Under the pieces are notes generated by a model. That model ran no database searches, had not been told where the DNA came from, and saw only the letters and a list, made by a program, of their open reading frames with translations. DNA of 64,000 nt from Hygrocybe punicea. Lineage: Eukaryota; Basidiomycota; Agaricomycetes; Agaricales; Hygrophoraceae. The stretch is taken from positions 2,232,001-2,296,000 of the forward strand of contig OY744472.1 in assembly GCA_963556145.1 (NCBI GenBank), written 5' to 3'. Positions 56,030 to 64,000 of the stretch are shown here, one piece after another. A program made the position numbers and the translations under genes. Numbering within the stretch: position 1 is the first letter of the stretch; every line of letters begins with the position of its first letter.

Positions 56030-57619
56030 GGGGTAGGTGGGAAATATTGTAAATTTTGCTAGTCTTCGACACAAGAATACTAGTACAAAAATTTAGAGTA
56101 GCTAAATACCTCTGCAGCTGCCTTGATCATGTCTGGACAAGGCGCTGGCCTCCCAGCTTCATGCCCATTCATGTCTGGATATTACGCTGGGCTAAACAAA
56201 CTTTTCGGCACTTCATGTCCGGATCAGGCAGTGGCCTTCCGGCCATTTTACCCCCTTTCATGTCTGGATAAAAATATATCATATAGTGGGAATGTCGGGG
56301 GTCCTGGGTGGACTGCCTTCCAAGTCGCCGCAAAGGTAGCCGACATTCCACTGATCCGACGCCTAATCCGTCTTGGCTATGATATTAATGCGGTTGATTC
56401 GATTGGGGAGACGGTGGCATCCACAATTGCGATTCGCATGTCCGCCAGACCCTCTCCAGCATGGACAAATTTGTTCGTGCTTCGGATCTTGTGCGAAGAA
56501 GGCGTCAATGTCAATGGGGGTGACAACGAGGATGCTCATATTCTCAGTAAAATGCTCTGCGACCGTGAAAAATTCTACACGGATGAAAACTACAACGCGT
56601 GCATCAACGGGTTTAAACTGTTATTGAAGCATGGCGCCACGTTGAACCACGCCCTGCATGCCATAGCGGATGACGAGTCAAACGTACCCGAATTTCTCGA
56701 TATCTTGGTTGATGCTGGTGCGGATCTGGAGGAGCTGCAGGATAACATGACGCCTCTCACGGTCGCCGCTTCAAAGAAAAGTTTACAGGCAGTCAAAGCG
56801 CTAATCAGGGTTGGCGCCAATGTCAATTGTGCTGGCAAGAACCCTTTGTTTGCTGCGATCAACCCTCGTCGTGATCATCATGTCTATGCACCTTCCACCG
56901 CCGCAATCTTGACAGTTCTCTGCAATGCTGGCGCAGATACGACTCAGCTCAATCACGCCGACCAGAGCATTCTATTATATGCCCTACAAGCATCTGGCTA
57001 CGACACAAAACGATATGATACCTGGGACACTGTCCCTACTGTCGTTGAAGCACTTTGCAAAGGTGGAGCAGATGTAAACTTCCATTACCATCGTGATCAG
57101 GCTTATTTTCAACGTCACAAAAATGGCGACACTCCCTTACACGTTGCCACTCATGCCGGGGTCGGAGCCTCGCACGATGTTCCTCCCAAAGTACCTTCTG
57201 ATTGTGTCGAGATCCTGATTATGCATGGCGCAGAAGTAGATTCTCAAAATGATGCAGGGGAGACGCCTCTGCATTTAGCTGTGCTGCAACAAGACCTCCT
57301 GTGCGTGCAAAAACTCTTACGGCATGGCTCAAAGACCGATGTGGAGGATGTTGAGGGCAGGACACCACTCATGCTGGCACAGACCACCGATTTCTTGAAG
57401 ATGCAGGTGGGGGAAAGAATTTTAGCGGCTCTTCGTGAAGCAGAATAGCAAGAATGTGTTGGACCAGTAAAGCAGGATCTTGGCAAGTTGATATGGCTGG
57501 CTAAAAATTATAGGGGAGCTCGGTCCACATTCAATAATCGATTAATAATCATTGGTGGGCTTCATCCCGCACCCTCCGTTTTGTCGTTATCCTTGTTGTC
57601 GTCATCGTCGCTAGGGAGT

Positions 57620-57826
57620 GATGATTTAGAGTTGAGTGCAGCTTAGAGCTAATCAATCATAAATCTTCACGGCACAACTGACCACCGAAGTCTTCAATAA
57701 GCTTCAATGCTCGGCCCCTGTCTCGTGTTGGCTATTCTCATTTGGCTTGAGAACAGAATCGCGAACTCTCCTACAGCTTTCAGCTCAAACTACAAGTGTG
57801 ACTTCGATTGACACTACGCCCCAATC
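57620..57826 (+). pseudogene. Duplicated 5' fragment of the Crinkler-like gene
   Basis: About 200 bp matching 62597-62798 (GAGTGCAGCTTAGAGCTAAT, CGGCCCCTGTCTCGTGTTGGC, TCAAACTACAAGTGTGACTT, CACTACGCCCCAATC). It stops abruptly at the 3' end of QTRT2. Only the leader and first module are present. Confidence 0.65.
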
Positions 57827-57832
57827 ATCAAC

Positions 57833-59599
57833 CTAAATAGGTATTCGAGTGGTACCCACATTAGCAAGGCCAAGATTCACCTCGGCTTGCTCAGCCTTCT
57901 CCCTTGCCAACCTTCCCTTTCCCCGTTCCGCCTCGACCTTTACCCAAGCTTTTCTAGCTTCATCAAACAAGGATAGTCCTTCATCATAAAAAGCGACGAA
58001 CTTCTGCACCTCTAACGCAAATCCAGAGTCGCCATTCGGAGACGATAGCATCGCACGGATACCGACAAAAAAGGCATCCAACATTTCGAGGTTGTGCATA
58101 GTGAGGAGTGAATGAGCTGACATTTCATGAGTTTGCAGAAGATGGTGTAGGTATGCTCGTGTGAACGAGGGCACACACTCGGATATCAACGACAGCGTCT
58201 CAGATTCAAAGTCTGAATCGACGGAACTATGTGAGACGTGTTGGGACGGCACAGTCGGGGAACAAGCTGCACAGCGACACGCCAACAGGGGGAAGGAATC
58301 ACCCATTGATGTACTGGAGGAAGTATGAAATCCGCCATGGAAGAGTTGTGAGAAATCATGTGCATAGACAGGGTCATACAGATTGTAGCCCAAATCTATC
58401 TTTCCGTTGGACCGTGTATTTGGATACTCTGGTCTCTCAGCCTGTGGATCTGGCGCAGGAAACCGAAAGTCAAGTGCGATGCCGTTGTTGGCCGCTCTTT
58501 GTGCCCAGTGAGAATCGAATAGGTCAATGCCGATGTGCTGCACTAAGAGGAGCATCTCGTGCGGAGAGTTGGCGGAATTGACCCATCGCAGTTTGCGACG
58601 GGACAGAGGGGTGAGAGAAGCCATTAGCAACGGGGTTAATGCGGGAGTACAACAGCTATTGGTCGTTGATGAATCGTCGTTGAAGAAGAGAGCTGAACGA
58701 ATGGGAACCAAGTCAAAGACGTAACCCACTACACCATCATCAAGACAATTGAGTGGTTTCATGTCCTCTGCTTCCTTACCATGAAGGATTTCCGTCAAGC
58801 CTTGTGCAAAGGCGGCCCGGGCGGCCAGACTGGCTCCGCCAGCCATTTGAACGAAAATTTGCGAACATAGCGCTTCCGATTCACAGAGCGGAGATGTGGA
58901 GACGGGTCGCAGCATATCCGCAAGCCAAGCGGCGGACCTCTCGATGCTCTTGGTCAGACGCTTTTGGGAGTATGGGGGCTTGGTGAAGGGTGTATCCGAT
59001 AGTGCAACAATGACATCCGGTTTGCAATCGAGGACGTACGACCGCCATGAAGATCGCGTCACCTATTGTCAAAAAAAAGTTATAGTCCTTTTGAGATGTT
59101 GTACGAGGAATCCGGAACGCCTTGCCTTTCGAACCCCTCTCAAGCATTGTGCGGAAACGAAGTCGTTCCCATTCGGAGGCATCTCTCTGTCGTCGCACGG
59201 ATCTCGCAATGACATCGAAATAACCTGTTGTGGATAACCTAGAAACGTGTGAAGCGAATTCTTTCCGGCTTGTAGGGTCGGGACGGGTGGTACATGTTCC
59301 AAGCTGTTGTGTAAAATTTCGACTATGCATTTGTTCAATGGAGAAAGGACTCACAAGGACTCGAAAGGAATATGAACCCATCGAATGGCCTTCGTTATCC
59401 GATAATGATCTCTAGATAGATGTGGAACAACTCCTCTTGAAGTCGAAATGATTAGACCAGGTGTCTCAATATTCAGCAAGTGTTCCGGTCGGCTGAGCGT
59501 GACCTTGCCTAGCCTTGGACCAAATTGTGATGCATTGAAAGAGGCATTGAACGTGAGGGCGGCGACCGTGATAGGCTGAGGCAACTTCAAGTTGGTCAT
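57833..59599 (-). CDS. QTRT2: Queuine tRNA-ribosyltransferase accessory subunit 2
   Basis: Three exons (minus): 59599-59355, 59303-59126, 59062-57833 (550 residues, all in phase). It starts MTNLKLPQPITVAALTF and carries FLGYPQQVISMSLRDP...DREMPPNGNDFVSAQCLRGVRK, DVIVALSDTPFT, the TGT-fold zinc motif CRCAAC (Cys-x-Cys-x2-Cys) and the downstream His in AYLHHLLQTHEM, then HNLEMLDAFFVGIR. The QTRT1-QTRT2 heterodimer swaps guanine-34 of four tRNAs for queuine salvaged from food or microbes, at the outer mitochondrial membrane in animals. QTRT2 is the non-catalytic partner. Intron 2 needs a GC donor (59125-59124). Symbol by orthology to the animal gene. Confidence 0.88.
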
Positions 59600-59723
59600 T
59601 CCAGTGCTGTCACTGCTCTACATACCGAAAAGGCACTGTTCCGCAGTGTACGTTTCTTTGCCTCCACATATTTTAGGGTAACGAAAGTTGCACATCCCTA
59701 GTCGTTTTCCAGGCTAGCCATCT
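59600..59723. promoter_or_regulatory. Short divergent promoter, QTRT2 / MFS gene
   Basis: Only 124 bp separate the two divergent start codons. Inferred from layout. Confidence 0.4.
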
Positions 59724-62483
59724 ATGACAGGCCTTGCCGCCCTTCCCTTGGCGGGAGAAGACGGCTCAGATGTCTCCAAGTGGTCTGGCACGTCGCGAAT
59801 AGTTGGACCTCCATGGGCACATCTGCCCATCATCACGATCAGCCTCCTAGGCGTACAATTCTTTTCAAGTTGGTCGATTGAAATGTCTTATGGTGAGTGG
59901 CGTTACAAAACATGCTACAGCTTGTTGGGAGGTATTGACGGGAAAAAACACAAATGCATACCTTTTGTCACTCGGTTTGACCAAGTCGCTGATGGCTATG
60001 GTATTTCTTGCGGGACCTCTTTCGGGTTTGGTCGTACAACCACTCGTTGGTGAGTTTGTTCTCTTTAGCGCCAATGTGCGGTGTGTGTCATTGAACTTTG
60101 CGCTGGTTCGGTTCGGTTTGTAACCAACCAACATGACTCGCGAATGGATTTTTGAGATTCCATTCTGCATGTTTACTTACCATGTACCATAGGCGTCCTC
60201 GCCGACAATTCGAAATCCCGCTTTGGAAGACGGCGACCGTTCATGATAGGCGGGTCTCTCATTTGCGTTGCAGCTATGCTCTTACTTGGATACACGCGTG
60301 CCGTGTCTTCCATTTTCTTTGCACCCCAAACCACACGCGTTACGTTTTTCCCCTCCCCTGTTCCTCGAAATTTAGAACTTTAAGCAACAGAACAATGTGT
60401 TAACAATATGGCTTTCTATTTTGGCCATATATTGCATTGATTTTTCTATCAACGCAGGTTCGTGTCCATACCGTGGTTTCACCTTTTGTGTTCTGACGTG
60501 GCGATAAGCAGTCCAAGCCATGAATCGTGCATTACTGGTCGATACACTACCAACCCCTGAACAAGCCAGCGGTAATGCCTGGGCGGCGCGAATGCTTGGC
60601 ATTGGCAGCGTTGCTGGTTTTTTTGTGTGCGTTGCCATGCAAAAAACTCTATCGTGTTTCTTTAGGCTAACCTTTAGTTGTAGCGGGAACATCGACCTGC
60701 CCCGTATATTCCCATTCTTGGGTACCCAGAAGCTGCAAGTGTTGTCGGTGGTTGCATCAGCTCTCCTGCTTGCTGTGCAAGGCATCACGGCATCATTCGT
60801 GAGGGAAAGGGTGCTGTTAACTCCTGTGTATGTGTTTTATGACTTTCATTGGGTGGGTAAATGAAATTGAATGCACATAGCAATCATGGGTTTTGGAGTG
60901 AAATGAAAGCCATATACACCAACATGTGAACACTCCCGCGCGTCATTCGGAATATTGTGCGTCGTTTACCTCTGAAACTCCTGACGAGTGTCCCTCGCTG
61001 ACAATTTAATGTACAGTGCATCATTCAATTCTTGTAAGCAAAAAAAAGCCCGACTCCATATCTTATTTGATTTTGTGTGATAATTCAATTCACCAATAAC
61101 AGCGCCTGGTTGTCCTGGTTTCCGGTGTTGTTCTACAGCACAGTTTATGTTGGTGAACTTACCAAACGGGCGTCGCCGATCTCTCCTGGTTCTGACCCAG
61201 CTGCCGTGTTGGCCTTGGAAGCGGAAGCCAACCGGCTTGGTTCTCGGGCACTATTTTTCAGTGCTGTGCTGTCGCTCGCGATGAACGTGTTTCTACCGTT
61301 TTCGTGAGGGAGGCCAGAGGGGAAAAGGGGATCGATGTGATGAGGAGTCCTGTCGCGATGAAACGGACGTGTTTTGAACGGGTGCGAGTGCGCCTGGTGA
61401 GTCTGTGGGCGGTGTCGCATGCCGTATTTGCTGGCTGTATGGCAGCTACATTGTACGTTTGCCATGGAGTGTGCGGCGTTATTTTTAATTTTTAATTTTT
61501 AATTGCCAGTTTCACTTCGAGTGTGTTTGGCGCAACGTTGCTGATTTCTATTACCGGATTTTCATGGGCCATTACGATGTGGGCGCCGTTTTCGCTGGTA
61601 CGGCAGGTCAGGGTGGTTGCGTTTATGCGCTAACCGGGTTGTGTTCAGCTGGCGGAAGCCATTCTTACGGAACCAGCAGCAGGAACAGCTGGGAGCGGTG
61701 AAGACGCGGTGTCTATCCGATTGTTGGACGCACGGACGAGGAGGCCGCTGCAGCATATGAACGACGAGGAGGTACAGTTTCTATTTGATGGGGAGGAGCA
61801 AGGAGAGGATGAAGTCGCAAGCGCGCGATCTGGATCAGTATCGAGCGAGGGTGATGAGAGGGAAGAAAGGGAGCGACTTGTCATGGGAAATCCAGAGGCG
61901 CGGCTGAGTCGACTTGATGTAGAAGCGAGCGATACGCGTCCTCGTGATTGGAAGAATGGCCGAAGAGGGATTAGCGACAAAGCCGGGATCATTCTTGTTC
62001 GTGTGTTAATTTTACATGAATCCCTTTGTTTTTTTTTTGCGTTGACGAAAAACCATTGACTTTTTTCGTTGTTGTAGGGGATCCACAATGTGTTTGTTGT
62101 TATTCCGCAGTTCCTTGTGACGGGGATGTCGCCTGCTATTTTTGCCATTTTCGAGCCGGACAAGTCTGTTCTGCATGGACATCATCCTGGCAGTACGAAA
62201 CCTGTTGGGAATGGGACGTTTCCTGCGACATTGTTAAAGTCGAATGGGACTGATGTTGGTGGAGTTGTGGCGGCGGCGGCGGCGGCGGTAGAAGAAGAGA
62301 AAGGAGCTGGAGTAAATTCCGTTGCGCTGATTTTCCGGTAAGGGATTTTGTTCGTGTCTTTTTTCTTATTTTGTTGAGTATATATATTTTTGCTCTCTTG
62401 CATAAACTAGGATTGGAGGGATTTCGGCTATGGTTGCATTTGTGTTGTGTTGGCGACTCGCTCGAGAGTTGAGACACAGATAG
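59724..62483 (+). pseudogene. Sucrose/alpha-glucoside-type MFS carrier, disabled
   Basis: Resembles the GPH/SUT family (S. pombe Sut1, plant sucrose-proton symporters). Likely exons: 59724-59892, 59921-60049, 60193-60302, 60391-60457, 60512-60626, 60684-60827, 60881-60956, 61017-61033, 61103-61452, 61510-61597, 61649-61996, 62078-62337, 62411-62483. Motifs: ISLLGVQFFSSWSIEMSY, YLLSLGLTKSLMAMVFLAGPLSGLVVQPLVG, RFGRRRPFM, IYCIDFSINAVQAMNRALLVD, WFPVLFYSTVYVGEL, then an acidic cytoplasmic loop and FVVIPQFLVTGMSPAIFA. Two breaks: TGA at 60927-60929 inside MKAIYTNM-TLPRVIRNI, and a missing base in the T-run at 61299-61302 that shifts LPF(F)VREAR. Exon 2 also has about ten unusual residues. Either a recent pseudogene or assembly errors. 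Confidence 0.75.
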
Positions 62484-62690
62484 TAGTAGTATATTACAAC
62501 GTAGTAAGGCAGGAGAAAAAAAAGAGAGAAACATGTTTTTGCTATTTGCAGAATAGCTGGCCGCGACTTTCAACCGTTTGTAGACCAAACCCCCCGTTTA
62601 GAGGTGAGTGCAGCTTAGAGCTAATCGGGAGGGCAGCCCACTCGTCATAGAGCAGTCCTCGATGATAAATCTTCACGTCAGTTTTTCAAC
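62484..62690. other. Intergenic and 5' region of the Crinkler-like gene
   Basis: No gene. 62597-62690 is the part duplicated at 57.6 kb. Confidence 0.45.
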
Positions 62691-64000
62691 ATGCGGCCCC
62701 TGTCTCGTGTTGGCTATTTCTCATTCGGAACTCTCTCCTACAGCTTCAGCTCAAACTACAAGTGTGACTTCGATCGACACTACGCCCCAATCGCAAGGGG
62801 AGATGTCGACGCAGCCTCAGCCCAGCATTTCACCTGCCAATCCCCGAAGTCTGGATGTCGCTATGACTGATAACAACGTCCGTATCTTCCTGTCTCGCTG
62901 ATGACTATTTCTTATATGGCTCGAAAACAGAATCCAGAACTCTCTCCGGCCCAAACTACAAGTCTGAGTTTGACTGGACCTAGTCTGACATCCCATCAAC
63001 AAGCAGCCGCATTGCCTGGCAACGAGGTCTGTTTACTCTTCTTCATTGATTACTATTACTTACGACTCAGAAGGAGAAAGGCAAGAATCGCCAAGTCCGT
63101 CTTATAGCTCCTGCCCAATCAACAAGTCCGCGTTCGATGAACAATAAGCCGCAACCGCCAGCAGCTACATCTCTTGACGACGACTCTCGTGAACTCATCT
63201 GTCTCATTGAAGGCGATTCCAATGTTTTTCAGGTCAAGGCGCCTGTCAACAAAAACGTTATGGACCTGAAGAAACTTGTTCACGAAGAGCGCAAGAATGG
63301 TGTGCTGAAGAAGGTCGATGCAACAGATCTGGTACTTTGGAAGGTGAGTACAACCTCAACAATAGTGTGAAGTTGTGGCTTATTCCAACAGGTTGACATC
63401 GATCTTGATAGAGATTCTCTCAAACCACTGACGGTCACCAATGACGACAATGCGGAAGAGTTGAAGGGCTGGAAAAAAATCAAGTACTGTTGGTCCATCC
63501 AACCTGCCGAAGATAGGCTCCATGTCTTCATCAAGCTCCCTGCTGCTGGTGCGCTGAGATTGACGCTCTAGCGTATAACCAGCACTCACTCTCTTTCTAT
63601 GCATTGCTTTTATTATTTGTGTTGACTCTTGGCGCCTTGCTCTTCTTCGCTGTCTCCTCTATGTCACTGCTGCGGTTTCTCTGGTGCTTTTGTCTTCAGC
63701 TCGAAAGCAAAGACTTGAAGATCTTTCTGTGGAGGAGCCGTCGCTAAAAAAACAGCGAACGAAGTACCACGAACAAGAGCTGGAACCTTCGGATGAGCTG
63801 TCGGAAGTCTTTTCCGATAATCCGCCTGCTCGCAAACACCACATCGTTGTGCGATCTCCGCCTGCTGGTGAGTTCGCCTGCACCTTTTGCTTAACTATTT
63901 CTGACGTTGTCGTCTCCATCTGCCACTGACCCTTTCTCGCTACCCCCTGCTGCTCGTCCTCAATTCATATTGTCTCTATCTTGTCATGGTTCGTTGGACG
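62691..64000 (+). CDS. Crinkler (CRN)-like N-terminal domain protein, partial
   Basis: Supported coding exons: 63137-63343 (or a start further upstream), 63392-63548, 63700-63867; the gene runs past the window end. The core reads RELICLIEGDSNVFQVKAP, MDLKKLVHEERKNG and DATDLVLWKVDIDL, then LHVFIKLP. This is the ubiquitin-like N-terminal domain of Crinkler-type proteins, which in fungi and oomycetes often precede variable, nuclear-targeted C-termini. A basic KKQRTKYH stretch follows. Upstream, three imperfect modules with AQTTS / AQTTS / AQSTS (near 62750, 62950, 63115) look like tandemly duplicated leader exons. The 5' end and C-terminal domain are unresolved. An effector-like or inter-hyphal role is only family inference. 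Confidence 0.65.

Larger units (their letters stand above)
44230..56305 (-). mobile_element. Large DNA transposon TE-D (Ulp1-like protease plus putative DDE transposase)
   Basis: 8-bp TSD GGGTGGAC (44222-44229, 56306-56313). Short TIRs start AGGACCCCCGACA. It spans 12,076 bp, about 6.2 kb without the LTR element at 46759-52603. Subterminal repeats of the type TTCATGTC(C/T)GGA occur at both ends (44288-44360; 56127-56275). Both genes are on the minus strand. Inserted in the ankyrin gene. The protein set resembles large multi-domain proteins common in Agaricomycete genomes, but I cannot assign the element to a named superfamily; the 8-bp TSD is shared with hAT, P and KDZ elements among others. 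Confidence 0.82.
42385..57448 (+). pseudogene. Ankyrin-repeat gene split by two transposons
   Basis: Host gene pieces: 42385-42588, a 48-nt intron (42589-42636), 42637-42674, then the inverted-repeat element, 44176-44229, then TE-D, 56314-57448. Removing both transposons and one copy of each TSD leaves one continuous frame of 476 residues: codon GTC spans 42673-42674/44176 and ACT spans 44228-44229/56314. The product has MDSEPTIDLSFALLADFPHE at the N-terminus and about seven ankyrin repeats (WTAFQVAAKVADIPLIRRLI, DNMTPLTVAASKKSLQAVKA, NGDTPLHVATHAG, AGETPLHLAVLQQD, EGRTPLMLAQ). Ankyrin repeats bind proteins; the partner is unknown. As it stands the gene cannot be expressed full length, but the absence of stops or shifts argues that inactivation was recent. 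Confidence 0.85.

Overview
This window looks like nuclear DNA of a filamentous Agaricomycete (mushroom-forming basidiomycete). Host genes are split by many 45-70 nt introns. Gene content includes HIR1, RPS26, a CBM19-like secreted protein, a sucrose/alpha-glucoside-type MFS carrier and a Crinkler-like N-terminal domain. The transposons are of kinds I associate with Agaricomycetes. About two thirds of the window is transposon sequence, much of it nested, and several insertions can be dated relative to each other from intact target-site duplications (TSDs).

Layout. 1-1.9 kb: a hypothetical F-box-like gene. 1.9-15.2 kb: a non-autonomous hAT-like element (8-bp TSD) holding a tandem LTR retroelement array (LTR-internal-LTR-internal-LTR, 5-bp TSD). 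15.2-25.3 kb: a host island with HIR1 (minus), a ubiquitin-like/WLM metalloprotease (plus), a PARP-type zinc-finger protein (plus), a secreted CBM19-like protein (minus) and RPS26 (plus). 25.3-32.2 kb: degraded and repeat-derived DNA with one truncated kinase-like gene. 32.2-42.4 kb: a Tc1/mariner-type element (TE-C) with a decayed transposase. Its left inverted repeat was hit by a foldback-bearing insertion and by a second hAT-like element. That hAT in turn contains a solo LTR and a small TRIM-like element. 42.4-57.4 kb: an ankyrin-repeat gene broken by two transposons: a 1.5-kb inverted-repeat element (6-bp TSD) and a large element (TE-D, 8-bp TSD) encoding a Ulp1-like protease and a putative DDE transposase. 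TE-D itself is broken by a 5.8-kb LTR element. 57.6-64 kb: QTRT2 (minus), an MFS carrier pseudogene (plus) and the start of a Crinkler-like gene that runs off the end.

Main results. (1) Removing the two transposons and one TSD copy each restores an open reading frame across the ankyrin gene; the same holds where the LTR element sits in the TE-D gene, so these insertions are young. (2) The middle LTR of the array carries 3'-LTR-specific variants in its 5' part and a 5'-LTR-specific variant in its 3' part. That is the signature of unequal crossing-over between the two LTRs of one element. (3) A short hairpin repeat (arms ACCTCGCGAA/TTCGCGAGGT around CGTCAATTGACG) recurs about 15 times inside unrelated transposons. 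(4) The array LTR encodes a 56-residue single-pass membrane protein that stays open in a diverged solo LTR.

All exon structures were built by eye from splice signals, reading-frame phase and family similarity. No searches were run.
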